From the IMG/VR virus record IMGVR_UViG_3300008261_001936, positions 1 through 27,475 of that record: a stretch of DNA of 27,475 nt. The stretch is one strand, 5' to 3'. Each line of letters opens with the position of its first letter. Position 1 is the stretch's first letter. Both the position numbers and the translations under genes were made by a program. Below are positions 1 through 7,226 of this stretch, in pieces. Source of the stretch: a virus. The notes beneath the pieces are model-generated. The model saw only the letters and a list, made by a program, of their open reading frames with translations, did no database searches and was not told where the DNA came from.

Positions 1-96
1 TTGTTTTGCAACATAGGTAGAATAGAAAGAACTGATAGCTGGCAAATACACAGCGTAGTCTTTCTGTAATGGGGTTAAGTTAACTGGTTGTTTCAT
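1..96 (-). CDS. N-terminal part of an unknown phage protein, cut by the window edge
   Basis: An open frame starts with ATG at 94-96 and reads 32 codons without a stop to base 1, so only the N-terminus is visible. It begins MKQPVNLTPLQKDYAVYLPA and continues into an aromatic-rich stretch. A purine-rich Shine-Dalgarno-like GAGAG lies a few bases before the ATG. The start overlaps the last 17 bases of the next gene upstream (stop at 80), the usual packing here. It lies downstream of the gp43-gp45 replication genes, but I do not recognise the family from this fragment and assign no function. Existence of the gene is fairly likely from start, SD and overlap. Confidence 0.6.
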   Translation of the reverse strand, partial: MKQPVNLTPLQKDYAVYLPAISSFYSTYVAKQ

Positions 97-445
97 GTTC
101 TCTCGATAAATGTGCAATTATTGTTAGTTGTTCTTGTGCCTCTTTTACATTCTCTAGTGCAATGCGAACGGCCTCGTTTTTTGTAGCTATTTCTAATATT
201 TCAATCTCTTGGCGTTGTTTACTTTTTGCCCAAGATAATAAATTTTGTGTTTCATGATCTAGGCCTACGCTAGCATAGCTAGTACTCATATTGACCCATA
301 TGTTGCCGTCAAATGCTTGCAGCTCATTACCCCATACACGAACCACACCTTGCATGGGGTTATTAGTATTTTGATTAACATATGGTACACTGGTGTTACC
401 ACCAGATACTGTTAGTCCGCTGTTACCTAGTAGGCCTTTGATCAT
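80..445 (-). CDS. Conserved phage protein with beta-type N-terminus and helical C-terminus
   Basis: A protein of 121 residues. The first half (about 1-60) is Gly/Asn/Ser-rich and looks like beta structure with a V-R-V-W-G-N-E-L-Q-A-F-D-G-N-I-W stretch, a pattern seen in small phage virion-associated proteins. The second half (about 65-118) is charged and helical, a likely coiled coil. The ATG at 443-445 lies two bases after the restored stop of gp45 (448-450), so translation is probably coupled to the clamp gene. No catalytic motif is visible. I know similar-looking proteins from uncultured T4-like phages, but not their role. The gene call is strong and the function is unknown. Confidence 0.75.
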   Translation of the reverse strand: MIKGLLGNSGLTVSGGNTSVPYVNQNTNNPMQGVVRVWGNELQAFDGNIWVNMSTSYASVGLDHETQNLLSWAKSKQRQEIEILEIATKNEAVRIALENVKEAQEQLTIIAHLSREHETTS

Positions 446-447
446 AT

Positions 448-1145
448 TTAGGCAGCTTGTGCTGGAATAATATATTTGTAAGTTGCCAACCCGCTGTCTA
501 GAGTGATCTGAATAGCACCTTCATTTGACAAAGACATCTTGGTGTTGTTGACATCTGCAATCTTAAGGCTAGTTTACCTGCAACGTTCTGTGCAAAAATA
601 AACTCACCACCGTGTGTACTGGCATCACCAAAGATAAACTTCAAGTTGCCGCTTTCTGTTTTAGCAAGGAAGGTTGGATGTTCGTTGTTAGCACCTGCTT
701 GGAAGTTGAAGCGTTGTACTGCATTAACAGTTGGCTCAACTTCTACGTCCCACTTAACTCCACGGAACTTTACAGTTTTCATCTTTTCGTTAATAATTTC
801 TGTTGACATAAAACGATAATCGTTTTTAAAGTCGCCATCTTTATTTTCAAAATGTAAACCAACTGGCAATGTTTCACCGTTGCGATCGGCTGTAGTAATA
901 CTAATTTTAGCATTGTCTTTGTACTCGCTACCATCAAGCAAATATTTTAATTTTTGCAATTGTGGCATTCCAAACACACCAAGCATGTCTGGATAAGGAT
1001 TAGCAGTTTCTGCTTCCATAATAACTGAGCGATCCTCAGCCATTGAGTTAACAGTTGTACCTTTGTCAGTACCTGTAATTTTAACTGTAGTTAAAAAGCC
1101 AAGATTTTGTGTATGGCTTACGATGTCTTGTAAAATGTCTTTCAT
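448..1145 (-). CDS. 45: DNA polymerase sliding clamp (gp45-like), with a one-base frameshift near its 3' end
   Basis: In T4-like phages gp45 is the trimeric clamp that tethers gp43 to DNA and also activates late transcription. Residues 1-190 read as a gp45-type protein, with LGVFGMPQLQKLKYLLDGS at about 55-73 as a recognisable core. The uninterrupted frame ends at 498 with an implausible tail after FAQNVAGKLA. If one base is missing near 569-575, the frame continues as SLKIADVNNTKMSLSNEGAI, then LDSGLATYKYIIPAQAA, and stops at 448-450. That gives about 232 residues, close to the 228 of T4 gp45, and puts the stop two bases before the next ATG. The SD is GGAG, 8 bases before the ATG. A sequencing or assembly indel is the simplest cause; a real mutation is possible. 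Confidence 0.85.
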
Positions 1146-1169
1146 TTAGATTTCTCCGGTTATGTTAAT

Positions 1170-1198
1170 ATTATATTTAGATCGTAGGTAAAAAGCAA
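1170..1198 (-). promoter_or_regulatory. Candidate promoter upstream of gp45
   Basis: On the minus strand a perfect TATAAT (1170-1175) follows a weak TTGCTT (1193-1198) with a 17-bp spacer, in the 60-bp gap between gp43 and gp45. The same place reads CTAAATAT (1173-1180), which resembles a T4-type late -10 element. The sequence supports a promoter but does not decide its class. The gp45 SD and ATG follow 25 bases downstream. Confidence 0.4.
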
Positions 1199-1205
1199 AT
1201 ATATT

Positions 1206-3875
1206 TTACTCAAAATCAAATAATTTGTTGAAGTTGTTATCACTTCGAGTTGAACTGATATCCCATTCTAGAACACCAATTAAATTTCCTAACTTTTCAT
1301 CAATGACTGTAGTTTCCATTTCGCCATCGTCAAACGGTAGGTCTTTAAACCATTGCGGTAATCGCAATTCGTCTACAGGATATGCCACTGAGGTATACCC
1401 CATTGGATTCTCCTTGAGTTTACATACAATAACTTTAGCACCATCAACAATCTGCGTTGAGTACTTGTCATCCATCATACGTTTCAGTGTATTCCAGTTA
1501 AGACTTGCTCGAACATGCCCGGGCATGTTGGTCTTACCGGCTTTCTTTTCTTTGTCTCGATATTGAGAAATGTTGTTTGCACGTTTTGGCGAGCCTTTCT
1601 CCCAACCCGGTCTAAGTTTAAACTCGGTTCTAAAGTCAGTAATGTAATTCAGTACTTGTTCTTTTTCAGCACCGTTCAATACCTGAGTCAACACTTCGCT
1701 TAAGAAATCTTGGATAACAACCGGGGTATCTGAACGCTTGAGGTCCAGCCCCATAGCTTTGATCTTGCCTGGCTTGCCTTCAATGTCTGCTCGTTTGCCT
1801 TCTTTGTCGTAGTAGAGAACAGCGTATCGTTTCTTGGTAATGAATAGTCCTTTGGAAGCAACAATCTCGCGACCTGCTTTAATGACCTCCCCTCGTGTTT
1901 TTGGACAGTGGAAGGCGTCTTGCATAAATTTGGGAAATGTTCCATTTACTTCTTCTCCTATAGTATCGTAAAGATCAACAACGTTTTCTCGACTCCAAGG
2001 AATTGACCCTTTGTCAATTTCTTTCTTTAAAGTTGTGTAAGCTGAAAAATAACACGAATCGGTATCACCATAGATAATTGCTTTACCTGTGTGATCGTTA
2101 GTTCCTGTAATAATTTCATTTACTTTGCCAGCCATATGACGAGCAATGGCTCGTCCAGTAAGTGTGGTTGATTGACCAATCCGGTTATCAAAGAAACGAC
2201 AGCCAGGATTAAGAATAGCACCATACAGACTATTAAGCAAAATCTTTTTAACAAGTTGACGCTTGTCCCAATATTCTTCTTCAATTTTATTTCCCGCCTT
2301 TATACATTCTTTTAATTTGGCCTGCATTTCTTTACGTTCAGCATACCAACGCTTTAACAGTCCAGGAATAATACCTTCCTTATCGTAGGTAAAGATAGTA
2401 CCGTTGGCACTAAGCATCCATGGCTGATTGCTTTCAAATATCAAATCATGCGCCTGTGCCGCAGATAGCGTATCGTTTCCGCCATCTTCCCAGTCGATAG
2501 TAATGTCACGGCCGACTTCTTTGTTCATAACAGAACTGTATTCGACACTACCGAACATGCCTTCCCACGCAGATGCAAAACTTTTACCTTTGCCTATTTC
2601 GGCAGCAATAAAGTCTTTGGTACCATCTTGACGTAATTGTCCAACAATAGTTTCTGGACCCATGTTCAATGCACGAATTGCTGAAGGATACAGACTGTTG
2701 ATGTCTAGTGAACCGATCCACTCGTGAATACCTTTTTTGGGATAAGCAACATAAGCACCAGCAGCTTGATTGCTTTCATTAGGATCACGTTGTACACGAT
2801 TAGGAACAACCATGCCTCTTCGATGACTTTCATTAATAATAGCCTGCTCAGTTACTGCAACAGCACCCATTGTGGTTTGAATTAACACCGTATTCTCGTG
2901 AGCAATAGTATTTGCAAGATCAATAAATTTTAATTTTTTATCTAGCTTATCTAGAAGCGCACAGTCTTGCCTATTATACTCGATAAATTTACGGAAGTCG
3001 TTGTTATATAACTGATCAAGTGTACCTTCGTAGACAGTCTTATTCTCGCCTATCTCCATCTCTCCAATGGCATCCAATCGGTATGTGTGCCTTTCCTCAT
3101 ATGTGTATTTGCGGTACAACTCGAGACTGTCCAGATGAACACGACCAATAAAATCATAAGTAATAGCGGCCTTTCCATATTTCTCATACTCTCTCTTCTT
3201 TGGGAATTGATTCCATAAACAAAATCTACGTGTGTCCTCTTTACTTAGGACTTTAGTAACACGGTTGACAGTATATGGAATATCAAAGCCCTCACTGTTC
3301 CAGCCTGATAATGCATCGGCATCTTGAATTAGATCTAAGAACGTGTCTAACATATCTGCTTCATTGTCAAACAGCATGGTGTTAGGAAATTCTGCTACCT
3401 GTTTAGTAGCTTCTTCCATACTTAGGGTCTTGGGAGGAATAGCTAAACAGATCATAGTTTGCATCCATTGTAGGTAAACAGCAATCGCAGTAATAGGCAT
3501 GAATGCATCTTCTGGTGATGCATAGCCACGTTCTGGATCAAAGTCTACCTCAATGTCGAAGAACGCTACATTTAGTTTTGGAGCATCTTGATTAAGATAG
3601 TTGTCTTCTAGACAACGATAAATTGGATTAATGTCGCTTTCAAACAGTTTCTTGCTTGAATGAATTGCAAGTTCTTTGCGATGCTCTTTGACGTTTTTAG
3701 AACTTACTCGTGAAAGAGGTTGTCCAAAAATGTTTGTGAATTTACCCTTGGCGTCTGGGTAATAAAAAATATGTCTAGCAGGATATTCTTTGTAATGTCG
3801 TTCGCCTTTATCATTGCGCTCAACAACATTGATGATATCCTGCTCTCTATTATAGAAAGCGTCTACATAACTCAA
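1206..3875 (-). CDS. 43: Family B DNA polymerase, replicative (gp43-like)
   Basis: Replicative polymerase with 3'-5' proofreading, 889 residues against 898 in T4. Exonuclease motifs: FDIE at 106-109 (D107, E109), GWNSEGFDIP at 191-200 (N193, D198), and YNRQD at 300-304 (D304). Polymerase motifs: A, SLDINSLYPS at 389-398 (D391); B, KKILLNSLYG at 543-552; C, YGDTDS at 602-607 (D604, D606); then a KKRY element in the thumb-proximal region. All catalytic acids of both sites are present, so the enzyme should be active. The C-terminus NFNKLFDFE looks like a clamp-binding peptide. The SD AGGAG precedes ATG 3875. It lies just upstream of gp45 in transcription order. No intein or frameshift is seen. 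Confidence 0.98.
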   Translation of the reverse strand: MSYVDAFYNREQDIINVVERNDKGERHYKEYPARHIFYYPDAKGKFTNIFGQPLSRVSSKNVKEHRKELAIHSSKKLFESDINPIYRCLEDNYLNQDAPKLNVAFFDIEVDFDPERGYASPEDAFMPITAIAVYLQWMQTMICLAIPPKTLSMEEATKQVAEFPNTMLFDNEADMLDTFLDLIQDADALSGWNSEGFDIPYTVNRVTKVLSKEDTRRFCLWNQFPKKREYEKYGKAAITYDFIGRVHLDSLELYRKYTYEERHTYRLDAIGEMEIGENKTVYEGTLDQLYNNDFRKFIEYNRQDCALLDKLDKKLKFIDLANTIAHENTVLIQTTMGAVAVTEQAIINESHRRGMVVPNRVQRDPNESNQAAGAYVAYPKKGIHEWIGSLDINSLYPSAIRALNMGPETIVGQLRQDGTKDFIAAEIGKGKSFASAWEGMFGSVEYSSVMNKEVGRDITIDWEDGGNDTLSAAQAHDLIFESNQPWMLSANGTIFTYDKEGIIPGLLKRWYAERKEMQAKLKECIKAGNKIEEEYWDKRQLVKKILLNSLYGAILNPGCRFFDNRIGQSTTLTGRAIARHMAGKVNEIITGTNDHTGKAIIYGDTDSCYFSAYTTLKKEIDKGSIPWSRENVVDLYDTIGEEVNGTFPKFMQDAFHCPKTRGEVIKAGREIVASKGLFITKKRYAVLYYDKEGKRADIEGKPGKIKAMGLDLKRSDTPVVIQDFLSEVLTQVLNGAEKEQVLNYITDFRTEFKLRPGWEKGSPKRANNISQYRDKEKKAGKTNMPGHVRASLNWNTLKRMMDDKYSTQIVDGAKVIVCKLKENPMGYTSVAYPVDELRLPQWFKDLPFDDGEMETTVIDEKLGNLIGVLEWDISSTRSDNNFNKLFDFE

Positions 3876-3952
3876 ATTTTTCTCCTATGCAATTTAGGGC
3901 TTGCAAATACCAATTGTGCGGTTTATGGCCCGGCCTACCATCTAACATATAT

Positions 3953-4246
3953 TTAATTAATTATCATTCTTATTAGGCCAAACATATCAATTGCGGTTAG
4001 CAAGATGTAGTTAGCCAACATGCCAAATGATTTCCTAGTATAAGCAGCCCAAGCATACATAGCACAACCAGCGATCCACACAGGGTAAAGAGCAAGTAAT
4101 GGAGGGTTGGGTACAGTGACGGCCATTGTAATGGAGCAGCCGATAGAGATCGCCCAAGCAAGAAGCTCAACAATAAAGCGAAAAGGATGAGTAGTATAGT
4201 CATCTTTGATCCAATCTACAGTAGGTTTAAAAAAATCAATAATCAT
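3953..4246 (-). CDS. Small three-helix membrane protein, conserved in T4-like phages
   Basis: A protein of 97 residues with three probable transmembrane helices, about 24-44, 49-68 and 75-95. A short amphipathic N-terminus (MIIDFFKPTVDWIKDD) probably lies on the cytoplasmic side. Pro-rich turns (VPNPPLLALYPVW) separate helices 1 and 2. ATG 4246 overlaps the stop of the dsbA-like gene by four bases (ATGA), so the two are co-translated, and gp43 follows 77 bases downstream. No transporter motif can be made out. I recall similar proteins beside replication genes of marine T4-like phages without known function. The gene and its membrane nature are well supported; the role is unknown. Confidence 0.85.
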   Translation of the reverse strand: MIIDFFKPTVDWIKDDYTTHPFRFIVELLAWAISIGCSITMAVTVPNPPLLALYPVWIAGCAMYAWAAYTRKSFGMLANYILLTAIDMFGLIRMIIN

Positions 4247-4503
4247 TCAGGTAGACGTTTAGTTACACCAAGAATCATTTCAATTTCGTCCCACTCTTCT
4301 TCGTGTGATTTCCAATTGTCTTTGTGTGCAATCTTAATTGCCTTATTAATAATGCTTGGTTTAATTTGCAGTTCTTCTGCTACTGCCTTAACAGTTTCTT
4401 TTAAACCTTCACTTAGATCTTCAATTTCACGCAATACATTACCGCCTTCATTGATAAGACGTTCTAGTTTTGCTTTTTCTTCCGGACCATACATTTTAGC
4501 CAT
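4243..4503 (-). CDS. dsbA: DsbA-like double-stranded DNA-binding protein (late transcription)
   Basis: In T4, DsbA is an 89-residue dsDNA-binding protein that binds near late promoters. This protein has 86 residues, is all helical and charged, and contains IAHKDNW at about 58-64, which matches the HKDN region of T4 DsbA as I remember it. The start is set at 4503 because AGGAG lies eight bases upstream; the longer frame to 4554 would run through the -10 box and terminator, so it is not used. It is the first gene after the promoter at 4526-4554 and overlaps the membrane-protein gene by four bases. The family assignment rests on length, position and the short motif, so it is probable but not certain. 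Confidence 0.7.
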   Translation of the reverse strand: MAKMYGPEEKAKLERLINEGGNVLREIEDLSEGLKETVKAVAEELQIKPSIINKAIKIAHKDNWKSHEEEWDEIEMILGVTKRLPE

Positions 4504-4525
4504 ATTAATATCTCCTATGTTAACT

Positions 4526-4554
4526 ATTATACAGTCATAAAAAAAGCCAGTCAA
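4526..4554 (-). promoter_or_regulatory. Strong sigma70-type promoter for dsbA-like/gp43 unit, merged with a terminator
   Basis: On the minus strand TTGACT (4549-4554), a spacer of exactly 17 bp, and TATAAT (4526-4531). The -35 lies in the loop and 3' stem arm of the terminator at 4538-4570, and the terminator T-tract forms part of the spacer. Predicted transcription start is about 4519-4520, giving a 16-17 base leader with AGGAG before the dsbA-like ATG. Early class is inferred from the host-type consensus. Confidence 0.85.
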
Positions 4555-4570
4555 CCTAATGACTGGCTTT
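4538..4570 (-). terminator. Intrinsic terminator of the late unit ending with the gene at 4588
   Basis: On the minus strand the 10-base arm AAAGCCAGTC (4561-4570) pairs with GACTGGCTTT (4543-4552) around an 8-base loop, followed by a run of seven T (4539-4545, partly in the stem). It lies 18 bases after the stop of the Lys-rich late gene. The arm is T/A-rich at its base in both directions, but only the minus strand has a clean T run. Confidence 0.9.
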
Positions 4571-4587
4571 GTTTACCAAACGGTAAA

Positions 4588-5559
4588 TTACTTTGTTTCT
4601 GCTAGAACGTCGTACATTTCAAATATGCCACCGTTGCGTTCATAAATTAAACCGGCGTATATTTCTGCTTTAGCTGACTCGTTAAACTTGGCAGCAGCAA
4701 CTCGTTGGGCCCATGTAAACAATGCTGTGTCTACTGGATCAATTTGTTGTTGACCACCGCTTTCTTGAACGAGCTTGATCATTTCTTTAAAAGTTAGTTT
4801 ACCTTCAACTGATTCTTTGACTGTTTTCTTTTTACCAAAGTACTTTGCTTGTGCAGCACTCATACCCTTCTTACCATCTTTTTTGTCGCCGCCTTTATTG
4901 CCGGCTGCACTTTTCATTGGCTCTTTTTTGTCACCGTCTTTGTCTAAATCTAAGAAATCTGGTTTAGCACCTTCATCTAATGTCTTTTTGCAATCAGCTA
5001 CCATTTGTTTTAATTCTTTTTGGTCGCAATCAGGATGCATTTTGCAAATTTCTGCTACAGTTTTTCCATCCTGACACATTTTTTTAATGTGTGACATTGG
5101 AGGACATTTCTTTTTGTCAGTAGCTTCTTTAACTTCTTGTTTCTTTTCGCCTTTCTTTTTAGCAATCATTGCTTTGAATTTGTCTTGAGCCGCTTTTTTA
5201 GCATCGCTAGCTTCTTCAACAGATTCTTTCTTGACTTTCTTCTTTGGCTTGTCGTCTTCGTCATCAGCTGCTTTTTCTTCACTGCCGCCATAAGCCTTGT
5301 TACTCTTATGAACAATACCAGTTTTAGTTTTTTCAACTGTGCCGCTAGCAATATTTTTCTTATCGCCCACTTTCATTTCTTCAGCAACTTTTTCATCAGC
5401 TTGTTTCTTAGCTTCAGCAAGAATTGTTGTTTGTCCAGCTAGAACACGCATTTGTGCGTTTTCGTCTAACTGTACAGATTTTGGTAGAACCGGAGCCCGT
5501 ACATGTTCTACGGGATCGTTTAATTGGTTAATTTTGCTAACTAGTGATTTGAAATCCAT
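4588..5559 (-). CDS. Lys/Glu-rich core or internal-head-type protein with several prohead-protease-like sites
   Basis: A highly charged, Lys/Ala/Glu-rich protein of 323 residues, like phage scaffold-core or internal head proteins. Parts: a helical N-terminus (1-60); a low-complexity KKK/EED region (60-148); a Cys-containing helical module (C152, C162, C172, C178, C190) resembling a small helix-turn-helix; a D-L-D-K-D-G-D stretch at 204-210 (calcium-loop-like); a KKGMSAAQAKYFGKKK linker; and a folded C-terminus (256-323). Tripeptides matching a T4 gp21-type cut (L/V-x-E before A or G) sit between parts: LAE|A at 47-50, VEE|A at 114-117, VKE|A at 143-146, LDE|G at 194-197. GATAAATA lies 33 bases upstream of ATG 5559 and the SD is AAGGA. 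The role as core or ejected protein is inferred; no enzyme motif is seen. Confidence 0.85.
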   Translation of the reverse strand: MDFKSLVSKINQLNDPVEHVRAPVLPKSVQLDENAQMRVLAGQTTILAEAKKQADEKVAEEMKVGDKKNIASGTVEKTKTGIVHKSNKAYGGSEEKAADDEDDKPKKKVKKESVEEASDAKKAAQDKFKAMIAKKKGEKKQEVKEATDKKKCPPMSHIKKMCQDGKTVAEICKMHPDCDQKELKQMVADCKKTLDEGAKPDFLDLDKDGDKKEPMKSAAGNKGGDKKDGKKGMSAAQAKYFGKKKTVKESVEGKLTFKEMIKLVQESGGQQQIDPVDTALFTWAQRVAAAKFNESAKAEIYAGLIYERNGGIFEMYDVLAETK

Positions 5560-5591
5560 TTTATTTTCCTTGCTTTTTTTGGAGCATAAAG

Positions 5592-5599
5592 TATTTATC
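5592..5599 (-). promoter_or_regulatory. Late-promoter-like GATAAATA upstream of the gene at 4588-5559
   Basis: GATAAATAC on the minus strand, one base from the T4 late -10 consensus TATAAATA. It includes the stop codon of the preceding gene (AGA TAA ATA). The predicted start leaves a leader of about 25 bases with the SD AAGGA before ATG 5559. Confidence 0.65.
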
Positions 5600-5852
5600 T
5601 CTTGATGGCAGAGCCACCGCCGAATATACTGGTCTTCATATCTAGGGCATTTTTAGCAGTTCCGTTGGAGTTTTTTGCTTGGTTAACTTTAGGAACTTTT
5701 GGTGCTTTAGTGCCGCTACGACCCGGGCTTCCAGTATAGCTTTTATTTCCGCGATCTTTTCCGATAGCAATATGCGGGTTAGCTACAGAGCCGACGTTAG
5801 CCGCTGATGTTGCTCCTGCTGTTGCATCTTCGAATATTTCACGTATTTTCAT
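5595..5852 (-). CDS. Small basic late protein with a capsid-targeting-like N-terminus
   Basis: A protein of 85 residues, strongly basic and Gly/Ser/Ala/Lys-rich, with little hydrophobic core and probably disordered. It begins MKIREIFEDATAG: a short amphipathic peptide with I6-F7-E8, resembling the T4 capsid-targeting sequence that ends in L/I-x-E before the prohead-protease cut. The rest contains KSYTGSPGRSGTKAPKVPK and ends GGGSAIKR. A head-packaged, DNA-binding internal protein would fit, but this is inference. I recall near-identical small proteins as common in uncultured T4-like phages. It follows the gene at 5863-6048 with a 10-base gap, and GATAAATA lies seven bases before the ATG; no clear SD is seen. 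Confidence 0.85.
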   Translation of the reverse strand: MKIREIFEDATAGATSAANVGSVANPHIAIGKDRGNKSYTGSPGRSGTKAPKVPKVNQAKNSNGTAKNALDMKTSIFGGGSAIKR

Positions 5853-5859
5853 AATGTAT

Positions 5860-5867
5860 TATTTATC
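5860..5867 (-). promoter_or_regulatory. Late-promoter-like GATAAATA immediately before the gene at 5595-5852
   Basis: GATAAATA on the minus strand, overlapping the stop of the previous gene. Only seven bases separate it from ATG 5852, so a transcript starting here would have almost no leader. It may be a promoter for a leaderless message, or the match may be by chance through the TAA stop. Confidence 0.45.
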
Positions 5868-6048
5868 TTATCTCGTGTATGCTGGCAATCGATGCTGTTT
5901 TGCCGTACTGCGCTTTAAGTAATCTTCGGGCCATATCGCGATCTTTAGCAGTAATTGTAGTATCAAGTATCTCGTAGTATCCGGGTTGTTTAACTTTAAT
6001 ACGGGCACTAAACAATTTATACGGGTGTGTTATATCGGAAAATTTCAT
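5863..6048 (-). CDS. Small conserved phage protein of 61 residues
   Basis: The protein has two probable beta strands (FSARIKVKQPGYYEILDTTI, about 13-32) followed by a helix (AKDRDMARRLLKAQYG, 34-49) and a short final strand. This compact beta-beta-alpha-beta pattern looks folded and is not low complexity. Its ATG overlaps the stop of the nucleotidase-GH19 gene by four bases (ATGA), so expression is coupled. I recall such short proteins with MAR-LLKAQYG-like helices in many uncultured T4-like phages, none with known function. The gene call is secure through overlap and sense of composition; the role is unknown. Confidence 0.8.
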   Translation of the reverse strand: MKFSDITHPYKLFSARIKVKQPGYYEILDTTITAKDRDMARRLLKAQYGKTASIASIHEIR

Positions 6049-7226
6049 CGCATTGCTACCTGAAATGCTTGTTGTTTTTCTTGGCGTTTATCTAGGTGTC
6101 TCATGCCAGGGTTGATAGTTTTAGTAACAGCTTTAGTATCTTTGAAGCTATCGACTTTATTAGCCACTCTAGTTTTCCAATACCACACAGCTACTTTGGC
6201 AGCAACTTCTGGTTTTTCAACAAGTTCGGGTTTAGCTTCTAACGGTAGACCTAATGCTGCGCCTGCTCTTTTGTAATTATCACGACCAGTTAACTGTATG
6301 TAACCTCGACCTTTATATTTTGCTCCGTCACCTATTTGTTTGTTTCCTAATGCTTTTGCTTTTTTAGGAGCATACTTAGGATCGTACTTGCGGAAATCTA
6401 AGCTACCGCCAATTTCTTTCATGTGTTTAAAGTCAAGAGTTTCATGGGCACATTGTGATAAAAACGATACAAGTTCGTTACCAGTAATACCTGCTTTTTC
6501 AGCTGCCTTTCTTAAGTACACTTCGTGCGGATTTCCTGTAACACTTTTTGCAACATCTTGTTTACTAACTTGTTGAATAACGCTGGGCTTTTGTGTAGTT
6601 GGTTGAGACTTGGCGTCGGCATTGCCTGCTCCGCCAAATGCCAATCCAGTAGCTAGTGCTCCAGCAGCAGCGATGTCTTTCCACCCTTCGTCAACATCTC
6701 CTTTACTTGCTGCCTGTAATGCTTTAAATACTTTACTTAAACTATCTTCATCTGCTTGATACTTGATGGCGATGCCGCCAGCATCAGCCCACTTTCGAAT
6801 GTTTACACCATAGTCGTCGATTAATACATTTGGCGTACCGTTGGAGTTAACTGCATATTTGTATTTCTCGTGTTCAAAGATGATCTGATCTGCTGGAACA
6901 TTAATATGCTTTGACAGCCATTCACGTTTGCCTTTGATACTTCCGGCCTTGTCAAAATTTAACGGACTGCTTAAAATATTATATCCGCCCGCATAATTAA
7001 CAACCATTTGTAATAATTTATTTGCTGTAGGAAATACCGGCAAACTTTTAAACAACTCGTAAGCATTAGAATTTTTAAAAAACTCCTCCCACTGTGCCTG
7101 AGTCATTTGATTGTAATGCTCTACATCGTTTACTGATCCTGCGTGGTTAAATAAATCCGCTAGAACACCGTCCATGTCAACATAGACTGTTGTTCCTTCT
7201 GGTAATTTTAACTCACTTGCTTTCAT
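6045..7226 (-). CDS. Two-domain protein: 5'-nucleotidase-like HAD domain and GH19 lysozyme/chitinase domain
   Basis: A 393-residue fusion. Residues 12-170 form a HAD-fold 5'(3')-deoxyribonucleotidase-like domain: VDMDGVLAD at 16-24 (D17 nucleophile, D19) and LIDDYG at 135-140. Residues 225-393 form a GH19 domain: QCAHET at 258-263 with likely catalytic E262, E271 nine residues on, and GRGYIQLTGRDNY at 306-318. Between them V178-D-E180|GW starts a link with a hydrophobic Ala/Gly run (186-200) ending NADA at 202-205. The VDE|G resembles a prohead-protease site, and what follows looks like a signal peptide (inference). The true endolysin is elsewhere (16690-17316), so this GH19 may act in the virion or during entry. 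The usual INGG of GH19 reads INPG here. It overlaps a 35-residue ORF upstream by 14 bases. Confidence 0.9.
   Translation of the reverse strand: MKASELKLPEGTTVYVDMDGVLADLFNHAGSVNDVEHYNQMTQAQWEEFFKNSNAYELFKSLPVFPTANKLLQMVVNYAGGYNILSSPLNFDKAGSIKGKREWLSKHINVPADQIIFEHEKYKYAVNSNGTPNVLIDDYGVNIRKWADAGGIAIKYQADEDSLSKVFKALQAASKGDVDEGWKDIAAAGALATGLAFGGAGNADAKSQPTTQKPSVIQQVSKQDVAKSVTGNPHEVYLRKAAEKAGITGNELVSFLSQCAHETLDFKHMKEIGGSLDFRKYDPKYAPKKAKALGNKQIGDGAKYKGRGYIQLTGRDNYKRAGAALGLPLEAKPELVEKPEVAAKVAVWYWKTRVANKVDSFKDTKAVTKTINPGMRHLDKRQEKQQAFQVAMR

Noticed and set aside
560-585. Programmed -1 frameshift in gp45
   Set aside because: The bases near the shift do not make a X-XXY-YYZ heptamer in the needed phase and no strong downstream hairpin is apparent; a base error or mutation is simpler.
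1225-1566. Plus-strand open frame of 113 codons opposite gp43 (and others opposite gp44, clpA and the Lys-rich gene)
   Set aside because: They lie antisense to well-identified genes, lack SD sequences and have odd Ser/Phe/Cys-rich composition typical of reverse-strand reading.
3876-3952. GC-rich palindrome (GGCCCGGCC) and possible operator hairpin in the gp43 leader
   Set aside because: The palindrome leaves no loop and the outer pairing ATGG/CCAT is only four bases; it does not cover the SD as the T4 gp43 operator does.
3997-4203. Minus-strand 68-codon hydrophobic frame within the 3-helix membrane gene
   Set aside because: It is a shifted reading of the membrane gene; the in-frame gene has stop/start coupling on both sides and this one has no SD.
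4944-4980. EF-hand in the Lys-rich protein (DLDKDGD)
   Set aside because: The first half of a calcium loop is present but position 12 is not Glu or Asp and no flanking EF helices are evident; at most a calcium-loop-like stretch.
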